DNA of 64,000 nucleotides from Nitzschia sp. pyKryTriq1 (Eukaryota > Bacillariophyta > Bacillariophyceae > Bacillariales > Bacillariaceae): NCBI GenBank assembly GCA_956465555.1, contig OY101119.1:3148629-3212628 (forward strand), given 5' to 3'. How positions within the stretch are numbered: the first letter of the stretch is position 1; each line of letters begins with the position of its first letter. Positions 19,592-29,442 of this stretch are shown here, piece by piece. The notes beneath the pieces were generated by a model. The model searched no databases, had not been told where the DNA came from, and worked only from the letters and a program-made list of their open reading frames with translations. The position numbers and the translations under genes are program-made.

Positions 19592-20788
19592 TCATACGAT
19601 AGATGCCATATCATACGAGGGTGGACCTTTGCATTGCTGTTTTGATCTTTTTAGCTCGTCATCCTGATCTTCGTCATCAACATCATCATCATCGTCCTCC
19701 TCTTGTTCATGACGACGACTCTTGCTGTCCTCGTTCCAATTTTCATAGTAGGCTGCTGCAAACGTTTGAACGACCGTCGCTTTTGCGAGAAAGCACATGG
19801 CGATACCCACACTGATAGTCAAGATCATAGGCGACAGCTTTTGGGGGACGAGGATCTTCTTGTGTCCAAATATAATGGTGAGAGTTGTCATAGTGCCGAG
19901 GACTACTCCAGTGAGAAAGTTCGAGGCTGCGATGGCATGATCCCAGCCAAGAGGACTTGACAAGGCCCAGCAGAATTGAGTAGTACGTTCGGCGTCGTTG
20001 TCATCATCATCATCATCATCACCATCTAGACCAGCAAAAGCACGTCTTGCTCCTGAGCTGTCGTTGCTGGTGGTGGTGTCCGCCCTTGTTCTTCTTCTTG
20101 CGTTCTTTGTGTGTCGTGCCAATAGGAAGATATAGGTTACGAACAATACGTCCGAACAGAGAAACGAAAGTTCGTGCGAGAAGCATCCGGAAAGAAACGA
20201 CTGGATGCGCTGCTGTGCTTCTCGAAGAGGAGTACTAGTAGTAGTAGTCGTAGCACCATTAGGAGCATGATCATAATTCTTCAAAACACCAGCAGGAGTC
20301 GTCCTTTCAACCAGCACGTAGTAATGGTCTGTTGCGTATTTCACCACAAATAGAAGTTCGATAGTGAAACCTAGGATCAAGCCAATCAATAGGAACTTGA
20401 GTCGAAGTACACTTGCGGCTTGTTTTTTTAAGACAAAGAAGGAGAAAGGAGTAGGAGTAGTAGTAGTAGTAGTACCAGCAGCGGAAGAACAAGAAGGTTT
20501 GCTGCTGCTTCTTGCTTCTTGTTCGTCTTTCGACGACGACGACGACGACGATGGAAGTAGCAGCGGTTCGAGCATGCTTCTTGACTCTTTTTGTTGCTCT
20601 TCTTTTCCAAATAGTATATTAGAAGATCCTTTCCGATGATCCAGTAGCAGAAGCAGCATCCTCACCACGGAGGTAGCGTATGATGAAGGAGATGGGGATG
20701 GGCTGCTGATGCTCTCGGTCATATTGTTGTTGTTGTTGTTGTTGCGATGTTGGGTCATCCTCGTCATACTGCTGTTCTTCGAGGACAT
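19592..20788 (-). CDS. Four-pass membrane protein, family unknown (paralogue of 18335-19360)
   Basis: 398 residues, intronless, convergent with its paralogue and separated from it by 231 bases. It has a longer N-terminus rich in Asn, Ser and Thr, then hydrophobic segments FLLIGLILGFTIELLFVV, FLCSDVLFVTYIFLLA, ASNFLTGVVLGTMTTLTIIF and LTISVGIAMCFLAKATVV. The tail is acidic (EEDDDDDVDDEDQDDE) and ends GPPSYDMASIV. The final S-I-V fits a class I PDZ-type ligand; that is a pattern only, with no partner known. Function unknown. The tail-to-tail arrangement indicates an inverted duplication. Confidence 0.85.
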   Translation of the reverse strand: MSSKNSSMTRMTQHRNNNNNNNMTESISSPSPSPSSYATSVVRMLLLLLDHRKGSSNILFGKEEQQKESRSMLEPLLLPSSSSSSSKDEQEARSSSKPSCSSAAGTTTTTTPTPFSFFVLKKQAASVLRLKFLLIGLILGFTIELLFVVKYATDHYYVLVERTTPAGVLKNYDHAPNGATTTTTSTPLREAQQRIQSFLSGCFSHELSFLCSDVLFVTYIFLLARHTKNARRRTRADTTTSNDSSGARRAFAGLDGDDDDDDDNDAERTTQFCWALSSPLGWDHAIAASNFLTGVVLGTMTTLTIIFGHKKILVPQKLSPMILTISVGIAMCFLAKATVVQTFAAAYYENWNEDSKSRRHEQEEDDDDDVDDEDQDDELKRSKQQCKGPPSYDMASIV

Positions 20789-21916
20789 TCTTGTTTTTTG
20801 TTAGCAAGTAACAACTTGTGTCATTATTTTGTGGCTTCTTACTTCCATCATCACATAGTAGTGCAGAAGCAGAAGAATCCTTGCTTGTTATGCCTCGCTC
20901 ATCTCATATAGTATTATCGTTTTGTTCCAATGATGCAACAATGACCAATGTTGTTGACACTCTTTGTAATTACTATTGACACGACTCTGGGAGTTAGTAT
21001 GAGGTCGTCGGTGGGACGGAGGGTCATGAGAAGGGTACAGTACAAAACACCAGAATATACTATTTTTGAATCGCGAACAAAGCACGATCGAAGTATCATT
21101 CTTGTTTGGACTTGTTGTTCTGATGCTTCTATAGTACTACTGTGGAAACATCGACGACGATGAGGCATGATTGTTGACAGGCCCAATGATCCAATCTTGG
21201 TGGTCGGTGACAACAACATAACGACTTCTTTGGTGACGCCGGTGTTCTGTGTTCTGTGTTCTGTGTTCTTGCTATTGTGTTACTTGTACTCGTATACTGT
21301 ATTATGGTACCAGTATTATGATGTTGTGAATATAATATGGTGATGATCGCGAGAGAACCCACGACCAAGAGACCGACTATTATTCTCATTCAATCGCATC
21401 CTCTTCTTTGATGTTTTTTGTGTCGCAAGCAGAATCAATCATGTGAATGTTGTTGTACGAATGTTGTTGTGAGCGCGCGTCCGGCCGGCAGATTTGGTGA
21501 AAGATATAATATCCTTCGAGTATGTATACTTTCGATTGATTGATTATTTGATTGATTCGCTTTCGACGATAATACTGGTCTAAATAGCACACCGATCAAG
21601 CCGTTGAGATTATGGTTCTTTAGCAATAAAACATGTGTCCCAAGATCGCGCCATCCAATACACTACCAGTGCCGGTGTCGGCAGCATAATACCTCTCGAG
21701 AAAGGCTAACGGATTTTTTATCGGCACTGACTGATGAGGGTTCCACCACTGCTGACGACTTGCGCATCGAGAAAGAGAAGAAGAAATAATGCTTTGGACT
21801 TTGGAAATTGATCAGTGCTATCACCGCAGCCTTCGATTATTATTATCTGAAGGCATTTCCTTTCCATAATATTATTTTAAGAATACTACCCGAGCGCTTG
21901 CTACTATAGTACCAGC
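20789..21916. other. Intergenic region between divergent genes
   Basis: AT-rich, about 1.1 kb. It contains four copies of a 7-base TGTTCTG repeat near 21242-21270 and no convincing gene. It should hold the promoters of the membrane protein gene and the fluoride channel gene. Confidence 0.5.
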
Positions 21917-23899
21917 ATGCCAACGGCGGAAGCTTCGTTCGACGATTCTTCTGGTGCGGCAGCAGCATCAGTGTACTACACGGTTCCGGATTCCGGTGAT
22001 ACGCAAGGAGTCGGTCTCCTCATCCAGAACCACCACCACCAGCAGCAGCAGCAGCAGCACCAACAACAACAACGAAAGGAAAATGATGATGAGGATGTCG
22101 AGGAGGGAGGCTCGTCGGCCGCGGCTCGACCAAAACCGTTCGAGCAAGAGCAGCCACAGCCAGAAGAAGAAGAAGGCGATGGTATTTTTGCTGAAACATC
22201 AGCATCGCTATTAGTATTTCCGTCTTTCATCAATGGATGGTTTTGGGGTTGGTGGTCCAGACAGACAAAAGCAACAAGCAGCAGTTGTTCGTCTTGTTGC
22301 TCATCCTACTTTGACAACAACAACAACAACAACCGCAACAACGAGAATGCTGCTGCGAAGAACAAGCTGCTAGTGGTTCAGACTTGTTATATGGGCCTCG
22401 CTGCAATTTTGGGCTGTTTGTTACGAATTACCTTGGCCCAATTGTTTGGAGAAGAATGTAAAAATCCAGGAACCGTCGGATGGTTGTCCGCCGGATCTCC
22501 CCTGTGCGTCACCCGCGACGGCCAAACGGGTCAAATGGGAGGAATCATCTTTGCCGATCTTCCGGCCAATGTGCTCGGTTCCTTTCTCATGGGGATGATG
22601 CAGGACAGTGCATCGTTGGGATTGGCGGTACATGCTCCGGTCGCTTGGTTGAGTCCCTCGCATGCCTTTCAGGGATATACCGTGTTGCATTTGGCCATCA
22701 AGACGGGCTTTTGTGGATCCTTGACTACCTTTAGCAGTTGGATTGCGGAAATGACCGTCATGTTGGTCGGGGAGGAAGCGACGCACAGGGAGAGTCAATT
22801 CTGGAAGGCCCTGTTTGGTTTTGTGATTGGAATTCAGACGGCACTCGGTGGTTACATGTTCGGAAGGACTTGTTCAATCTGGTTGCACCAGTGGCGGAAC
22901 CCGGCGCTAGCGGAAGAAGCTAGAGCGATTCAAACCAAAAAAGAACAAGGATACATGGTCAATCCTAAATTACCGGCCTTGGAGCGTCGGTTCTTGCCAG
23001 ACCTTCCACTGTATCTCGAAGGTGAATATCCAGCAGCAAGAGGAAGTTCCGATGGTGATGGTGATGATGGTGACAACGACGCTGGTATTATGGATTCGTT
23101 GAGCCAGTGGCGAGAATCCACCAAAGAAGCCCGCCGATTCGAGAATGCTTCTTCCACCGGCGCCCTGCTGGAAGAAGTCGAGACCGCCCTGTTGGCCGAT
23201 CATAAACCATTGTCTCCCGAACTAGAAAGCCTTTGCCGAAAAGAAGGATGGAATATTGATGCCCTTTTGGATTATCTTCGACACCGCCGTGACCAACAGG
23301 AGCAACAACATCAAGAAGAAGGACCGATTCCCAACGATGACTACTTGACCGCGGCAGGCGTTCGCAAAGATGATGGTGGGGCGGCCCGTCTCTTCCAGTG
23401 GCCCTACGCCCTAGCCTTGTTCGTACTTGTACTGACTATCAATGCTGTACTCTTGGTAACGATCCCTTCGGACAATGCCTACAACATCACCTACCGAACC
23501 ATGGTCTACAGTTTCCTCCTTGCCCCTGTCGGTGCGATCACTCGATGGCATTTGGGAAACAAGTTTAATAATGGTGGTGGTGGTCAATTACCCTTCGGAA
23601 CCATGACGGCAAACTTTGTAGGTTCGGCAATATCCATGTCCATGATCGCGTTGGAGTATCGATTGGAAGAAAACGTCGATTATGGGTTTTGGACAGTGGC
23701 CACCTTTCGGGCCATTAAGCTTGGGTTTTGTGGATGCTTGACTACCGTCAGTACCTTTATTGCCGAGGTCCATACCATGATGATGCTGCAACGGAACGAA
23801 GATCGTGCCTACAAGTACATTCTCCTATCCCTCTGTGGTGCGACAGCATTGGCCATGACTGCCTTTTGCCTGATTGTCTACACAGCTCCCGTGTACTAG
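21917..23899 (+). CDS. FEX: Fluoride exporter, two fused CrcB domains (FEX type)
   Basis: 660-residue plasma-membrane-type fluoride channel protecting the cell from fluoride. The first 150 residues are low complexity (poly-Gln, acidic). CrcB domain 1 (about 155-320): GLAAILGCLLRITLAQLFG, LPANVLGSFLMGMM and the hallmark GFCGSLTTFSSWIAEM. Domain 2 (about 495-660): LAPVGAITRWHLGN, MTANFVGSAISMSM and GFCGCLTTVSTFIAEV. The GxxxR, N-x-x-G and GFCG-LTT motifs are those of the family; bacteria pair two CrcB chains, while eukaryotic FEX fuses them in one. A hydrophilic linker of about 170 residues lies between the halves, much longer than one connecting helix needs; it contains an amphipathic stretch (LESLCRKEGWNIDALLDYL). 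Identity is firm, the role of the linker unknown. Confidence 0.95.
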   Translation: MPTAEASFDDSSGAAAASVYYTVPDSGDTQGVGLLIQNHHHQQQQQQHQQQQRKENDDEDVEEGGSSAAARPKPFEQEQPQPEEEEGDGIFAETSASLLVFPSFINGWFWGWWSRQTKATSSSCSSCCSSYFDNNNNNNRNNENAAAKNKLLVVQTCYMGLAAILGCLLRITLAQLFGEECKNPGTVGWLSAGSPLCVTRDGQTGQMGGIIFADLPANVLGSFLMGMMQDSASLGLAVHAPVAWLSPSHAFQGYTVLHLAIKTGFCGSLTTFSSWIAEMTVMLVGEEATHRESQFWKALFGFVIGIQTALGGYMFGRTCSIWLHQWRNPALAEEARAIQTKKEQGYMVNPKLPALERRFLPDLPLYLEGEYPAARGSSDGDGDDGDNDAGIMDSLSQWRESTKEARRFENASSTGALLEEVETALLADHKPLSPELESLCRKEGWNIDALLDYLRHRRDQQEQQHQEEGPIPNDDYLTAAGVRKDDGGAARLFQWPYALALFVLVLTINAVLLVTIPSDNAYNITYRTMVYSFLLAPVGAITRWHLGNKFNNGGGGQLPFGTMTANFVGSAISMSMIALEYRLEENVDYGFWTVATFRAIKLGFCGCLTTVSTFIAEVHTMMMLQRNEDRAYKYILLSLCGATALAMTAFCLIVYTAPVY

Positions 23900-24407
23900 T
23901 TGTAGTATAGTAGAGGATTTACGTATTTCTTACAGAAGGAGTGTACTATCCAGCACAAGAACAAAAGTACGAAGTAGTACTACTACTACTAGGTTCCCGA
24001 TATCTTATTGACGACTGCTGCTGGTGGGAACGGCTACTAGTAGTAGTTATCAGTTCAGTATGGATACTAGGTAGTAGTAGAGAGGGGCACCACCACCACC
24101 ACCACCAGCAGCAGCAGGAGGAGGAGCAGGAGGAGCAGGAGCCATCATACTGCTCACTAAACTGGTACTACTCCCTAGTACTAGTAGCTAGTACATACCA
24201 ATAAACTCACGTTCATCATGCGGATTCTCTACAGTACTACTACGAATAGTCCATTGATGCTGCTACTAGTAGTAGTACAGTGGTACAGTCGTATTTTAAT
24301 TGTTACCCGCTGCAAGAACTACTAAGGAAATATACGAGCTAGCTAGCTAGGTAGCGTGTCGTCCATACTACTACTAGAGTAGCTCGTAGTAGATGCATAT
24401 GCTGGCA
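23900..24407. other. Intergenic region between converging genes
   Basis: TAG/TAC-rich and CAC/CAG-rich simple sequence between the FEX and cyclophilin-like genes, including AGCTAGCTAGCTAG near 24337-24350. No gene seen. Confidence 0.5.
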
Positions 24408-25559
24408 CTACGCTAGTAATACAGCATCAGTGGGCAGAGGCGTCCACGGTACCCATTCCTTGACGACTTTTCCGTCCGAAGAATTCTTCTTTTCTTGTAT
24501 CAAAATGGTCATTTTGGAAATGACAATTTGATGTTCCTTGTCCAACCATCCAACTTGTGGCGTACTATGAATCCGTGGTACGACCGTATCCATTCCAGGA
24601 TTCACGACCCGTCCAAACAAGGAATCGGCCTCGTACGGGTTCTTGTTTTGTTGCGATCCCGGTCCATGATTGACCGTATTATCCATAATACTAATATACC
24701 ATCCCGGTCCGGAAGGACGTCCCGCATATCCGACCGTTCCCTTGGCATGGGGATATTCCGGACTATATTCCTGAAAGGGCATGGATTTTTGGACGGCTTC
24801 GGCATGTGTCGCCACTTGTAGGACGTGATTGGCATTGCGATGAAAGGCGCCCGATTTCCAAGTTCGTGCGATTTCCAAAAAGTAGTAGACACTACAAGGA
24901 ATCAAATCAATCGGCGCCAATTCCAACACCAAGAAATCTTGATTTTTGGCTGATGGCAGCAGTCCATCTTTTTTCACAATGACTTCGGGAAAGATCAAAT
25001 CGACGCGAACTCGAAAGGTATGACGACCGTATCGTTTGACTAACAATTGATGCGTCACATGCTGCAGCTCTTTGGTCAATTTCATCCCTTCTGGATCTTG
25101 TTCCATAATCACACCCGGTTTGGATTTATGAGCACGAACTTTGGCATCCAAGGCATCGACGGTGCGTTGCAAATGTTCGAGCGTCGGGCCGCCTTGCTGC
25201 TGCTGCTGCTGTTGTTGGACTGCTGCGGCTGCAACAACAACATTATTCCCATTACTACTACTACTACTACTACTACTACTCGTCGTCGTCGTGGTGGTGG
25301 TATGATGATGAATATGAGTGGATGATTCGTGTTGGGTGGCTACGATAAAGGCAACGGCCGAAAGCAAGATGAAAAAAAGCACAAAGTGACGTAATTTTTG
25401 ATCTTGTGTTTTTTGGACCTTGGCGGCCTTGTCGTCGTCGCCATCAGTAGCAGCATCATTATTATGATTGGACGTACTACTTGTACTGCCCGTCCTGTTG
25501 TTAGAAGACCGAGTCCGCGGTTTCATACTACCGGTAGTAGCAGCAGCAGCATCCATCAT
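24408..25559 (-). CDS. Membrane-anchored cyclophilin-like protein
   Basis: 383 residues, intronless. A charged N-terminus of about 57 residues is followed by one membrane segment (FVLFFILLSAVAFIVAT), so it is probably type II, with the C-terminal domain in the secretory lumen or outside. A poly-Thr/Ser/Gln stretch leads to a helical region (LEHLQRTVDALDAKVRAH) and a divergent cyclophilin-type fold (about 175-375) with VYYFLEIARTWKSGAFHRN, GTVGYAGRPSGPGWYISI and DSLFGRVVNPGMDTV. The usual catalytic Arg context is not obvious, so proline isomerase activity is uncertain. Two decayed copies of this gene lie at 28508-28740 and 31398-31640, between the downstream peroxidase genes. Confidence 0.8.
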   Translation of the reverse strand: MMDAAAATTGSMKPRTRSSNNRTGSTSSTSNHNNDAATDGDDDKAAKVQKTQDQKLRHFVLFFILLSAVAFIVATQHESSTHIHHHTTTTTTTSSSSSSSSSNGNNVVVAAAAVQQQQQQQQGGPTLEHLQRTVDALDAKVRAHKSKPGVIMEQDPEGMKLTKELQHVTHQLLVKRYGRHTFRVRVDLIFPEVIVKKDGLLPSAKNQDFLVLELAPIDLIPCSVYYFLEIARTWKSGAFHRNANHVLQVATHAEAVQKSMPFQEYSPEYPHAKGTVGYAGRPSGPGWYISIMDNTVNHGPGSQQNKNPYEADSLFGRVVNPGMDTVVPRIHSTPQVGWLDKEHQIVISKMTILIQEKKNSSDGKVVKEWVPWTPLPTDAVLLA

Positions 25560-26351
25560 GATCGGTTACTATACTACAATGCTATCAAAAAATTTAAGGA
25601 AATGGAAGAATAGCAGCACATCGCCAGATCTCCCCAGCCAGATGCATAGAACAGGGAACGCCTGACTGAAGAGTTCAAAAGAGGGGCGGAGAGAGGAGAA
25701 CCGCGAGGACGACTCCTCACTCCAAACGCACAGACACACGGTCGTTTTGAATTGCCGTCTGTCTGTTTGTGCGTCCCAATCCTACCTGTAGACGTCATCG
25801 CAGGCAGAAGTAAAAAAATGTACGACTACTTGCTCTGACGACCCAAACTGCTCGTTGGAGTACTGTAGTCCATCAGGTCAAACCAAGGATAACCGCCGGT
25901 ATTCGCTCGCTCGCTCGCTCTCGTCGCCAAAACCTTCAACGCGCCGGCCTATGGCAAAGGTTCGGATCCAGCCCATGCATGTGGCATCTCATTATTTTCT
26001 CCGATTCACGTATGTAAACCAAATTTTTAGCGACGACGGCTACCAGAGAGAAGGCTTACTAACAACAACTGTACAACTGTACCACTGTGTGGGATACTAA
26101 TAGCTTGTCGCCACCGTCACACACTACTTATAAAGCCTCGCTATCTCTCTCAATCAATCAACCAATCAATCAATCGTTCAATCGTACCAAGATAGCACAC
26201 GTTCTTTGTCTTTGAGGAGTGAGTGAGTCAGAGGAGGAGGGAGAGGATCTCAAGTTTTCATCATCTTGACATTCCAGCATTCTTCGATTGTTCCTTTCCA
26301 CAAATCATCGAGATCCATCCATTCTTGCTACACGTACGCAGCTCCAACAGC

Positions 26352-26384
<33 letters not shown>

Positions 26385-26420
26385 ATCCAGCAGTGGATAA
26401 AGAATGTTGCAAGAGAAAGA
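25560..26420. promoter_or_regulatory. Divergent promoter of cyclophilin-like and peroxidase 1
   Basis: Separates two divergently transcribed genes. The block 25935-26060 (CAAAGGTTCGGATCCAGCC, then TGGCATCTCATT and a later CGAC..C motif) recurs upstream of peroxidases 2 and 3, so it predates the triplication. A TATAAA at 26129-26134 lies about 290 bases before the peroxidase start. A (CAT)n run at 26356-26385 sits in the leader. Confidence 0.65.
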
Positions 26421-28304
26421 ATGAGAAAGAACAATACTACCCTTAGTCCATATACCGCCACCATCAACAGCAGCAACACCGCCGCGAGGAGGCAACAACT
26501 CCTGCTTTGGTTCTTGCTCTTGTCGGTGTTGTTGTCTCCCACTCGAGCCGGCTTCTTTGATGATTTCGAGGGCGAGTTTGGAAACTTCTTTGATACTCCT
26601 GGAGTGGTCGTGACCCCAAAACCAACCCCACCACCCCCCACGCCGCCTCCCACCTTACCACCTGCGGCGGCTGCAACGGAACCTCCCACACCCAAACCAT
26701 CAGAGGCAGCTCCCACCTCGCTGCCACCGACTTCTTCCCCGGGTCAGTTGGACTTTAATACCACCTCTGACGCGGGAGAGAATATCACCATTACCTTTGC
26801 CTACGGATCGTCCAATGTTATTCCTCAATCGGACGACTGGATTGGAATCTTTTCATCCCACTTGCATCCTTCCAATGGAGACCCTGTTTCGGCCATGTTG
26901 TTTGCTTGCGAGAAGAAAAAACCGTGTCAAGAAGGATCGCTCCCTCCCCAAGAAGGAACGGTACTGTTTGGAAGTTCGACCGTCTCACCCTGGCCGCTGC
27001 CCTCGGGAGAATACAAAATCTTCTTTTTGCGTGGATTGAATTCTCCTCAAATCTTGGCCGAATCATCCCGTACCATTATGATTCGAGCCGACTTTCATAT
27101 GGATAAAGTCGTTCCAGCCGTGAGAGCTATTGAATTGGAGCTCCGCAACATGATTGAACAAGATCCACCCATGGGACCCAAGTTTGTACGATTGGGCTTT
27201 CATGACTGTGCGGGAGGTTGTGATGGCTGTGTCGATTTGACCTTCCACGACAATGGGGGCTTGGATATCCCCATCAACGCTCTCGCTCCCATTGTCCAAC
27301 AACATGAAAGTACCGAACTCGGAATCAGCCGGGCTGATATTTGGGCTCTGGCAGCCCATGTCGCTGCCGACGTCGCTCAAACCCGCAGCGCCTTCAAGGG
27401 CGACTTTCATATGAAATTCATTGGACGGCACAATTGCGAAACGGGTGGACGCCGATGCTTTGATATGAATGGGACGGAGCGAGAATGCAGTGCGACACTT
27501 GGACCTCATGTCCATTTGCCCGAAGCGGATATTACGACTGAGGAGATCTTTCATTTCTTTTCTTCCGAATTTGGATTTGACGTCCAAGAAACAGTCGCAT
27601 TGATGGGAGCTCATACGCTTGGAAGTCTCAATCGCTTTCATTCCGGTTTTGATGGACCCAATGGTTGGGTGCGAGACAATCTCATGTTGGACAACGAGTA
27701 CTATAAGGAATTGATAGGTGGTAATTCTACCACTGACAGCTTGGCCCTATTGATCGATGATGCTCCGCCGTGGCATCGAATGAATATGGACAATAGCGAT
27801 ATTCCCAACATGCGCAACAAGCCTGCCTGGATTTCTACTCCTCCCAGTCCGGATGGAAGTGATGGGGTGATGGAAATCATCATGTTGAATGCTGACGTAA
27901 GTACAAACAAACATTTTTTGCAAGACAAAGGTGTTTTCATTTGCATACTCTTTCTCTCTCTCTCTCTCTGTCGTATTCCTTCTCACACATTATCTCTTTT
28001 ACTGTTACTTTAGATTGCTTTGGTTCGAGAGCTGGATCATTCGAATATGGATGCCGATGGCTTTGTGAATTGCGAATTTGTCGAATTCTTTGCCGTCCCA
28101 CGCAATGTTCCGCGTTGTCCTCATGCCGAAATCTCCTTCCAATTCGCTGTCGAATACAAATTCGACAATGATTTATGGTTGAGTGACTTTGCCGACGTTT
28201 ACAAGAAAATGTTGAATCATGGCTACTCGTACGAACCACTCAAGACTTGTGCGGGGGGGATTTGTCCTTATGTAGAAGTATCCTTTGCGGATTTCTTTCC
28301 TTAG
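26421..28304 (+). CDS. Secreted haem peroxidase with N-terminal WIGIF domain (copy 1)
   Basis: Exons 26421-27896 and 28014-28304 join in phase 0 (GTAAGT donor, TTTAG acceptor) to give 588 residues. Signal peptide 1-43 (QQLLLWFLLLSVLLSPTRA), then GFFDDFEGEFGNFFDTPG and a Pro/Thr-rich stretch. Residues about 110-225 form an extra domain with ITITFAYGSS, DDWIGIFSS and PSGEYKIFFLRG, resembling the beta-sandwich (SKICH-like) domains with a WIGIF/Y core. The plant-type peroxidase domain follows, with distal FVRLGFHDCAGGCDGCVDL (Arg and His) and proximal VALMGAHTLGSLNRFHSG. It should use H2O2 to oxidise an unknown substrate outside the cell. The start was chosen because the other two copies also begin there with a signal peptide. 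First of three tandem copies. Confidence 0.92.
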
Positions 28305-28507
28305 TAGTAGTACTACTCCAGGAGTACCACAATCAACTAAGCAAGCATTCAAGCAAGCAAGCATGCAAGAGAGAGAGAGAGAGAGAGAGTGAGAGAACGA
28401 CTAGTACTTCTGAACGAAATGGTACTATCCGTATTGAATTTACTGATAAGCTCCATACTTCTGGAAAGCTAAGAGAAAACGAGATGACGCATGGATTTGG
28501 ATTACGC

Positions 28508-28740
28508 GAGTGAAGAGTTCCCGAAGGATCGCCCTGTTCCGGACTGTATTTTTGAAAGGGCACGAATTTCGTGACGCTTGAATGGACTGCGACTTACTTG
28601 CTGCTGGACGTGATCGGCATTGCGATGATAGAAGGCACCGGACTTCCAGGTTCTCGCAATTTTCAAGGAATGAATCAATTCAATAGGCGCCTACGCCAAG
28701 ACCAATGAAGCTTGATCGGACTATGGTCGATTATTGCACG
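28508..28740 (-). pseudogene. Decayed cyclophilin-like relic 1
   Basis: On the minus strand this matches the middle of the cyclophilin-like gene (around 24745-24965): the stretches for TTCCGGACT..ATT, GAAAGGGCA, GGACGTGAT.GGCATTGCGAT, a degraded Phe-His-Arg codon region, and GGCGCC..C.CCAA appear in the same order and spacing. Several indels break the frame. It shows that the tandem duplication unit once contained both a cyclophilin gene and a peroxidase gene. Confidence 0.8.
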
Positions 28741-29089
28741 AGAAAAGGCAAGAACGAAAGGTATTCCTTACGCTACGCTTTTCGAACCCTCCTCCCTCTA
28801 CGAGTACTAGTACTCTAGGGTACCGGTAGAGTAAGAGTGCGGCTACCTGTGGCACAAAGAGAGAGTGAGAGAGAGAGTAAAATAGTATATTGGCTACTTT
28901 AGAGAACTATTACCGAACAGTACTCTAACGTTCTGAGGGAGTAAAAGACTTAGTCGTCGTGGGGGTGGCGTCACGTCGCCAGAGAAGCAAATGATAGTAA
29001 TTGTATGCGATTTGGACCATGCAGTCCATCAGGTCAAGCAGTTACTTTCGCCGGAAATCTTCGGTGCACGGTGGTGCCATGCTGGCATC

Positions 29090-29235
29090 AACGCTCAACG
29101 CCTGCCAAAGGTTCGGATCCGCAGCCAATTAGTTAAATGTTTTAAATGTGGAATCTCATTTTTTCCCGAATTCACCCAACTAAAAAACAAATTCTTCGCG
29201 ACCTCAACCGACGATCCGAATAAGAAGGCTTGACT
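29090..29235 (+). promoter_or_regulatory. Conserved upstream block of peroxidase 2
   Basis: Carries CTCAACGCCTGCCAAAGG, TTCGGATCC, AATCTCATTTTTTCC, AATTCTTCGCGACC and AAGAAGGC in the same order as upstream of copies 1 and 3. Surrounding DNA is more diverged. It is probably a shared promoter, or the remnant of the divergent promoter once shared with a cyclophilin copy. Confidence 0.6.
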
Positions 29236-29442
29236 ATTGCACCTATTATCGCAATCAAACGCACGTTCTTTGTTTGAGCAGTCGTCAGAGGAGGGAGAGG
29301 ATTTCAAGTTTTCAAGTGCATCATCTTCACATTTCATTAAAACATCGATCCATATTCATAGATCAATCCATTGTTTCACTTGCGCACCGACTGCAAACCA
29401 CATCATACCCACCAGCAGTGGATAAAGAATGTTGTAAGAAGA

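Larger units (their letters stand above)
28305..29442. other. Spacer between peroxidases 1 and 2
   Basis: Contains a GA microsatellite (28367-28390), the cyclophilin relic at 28508-28740, GTAC/TAG-rich DNA (28800-28960) and the promoter block 29090-29235 for peroxidase 2. No intact gene. Confidence 0.6.
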
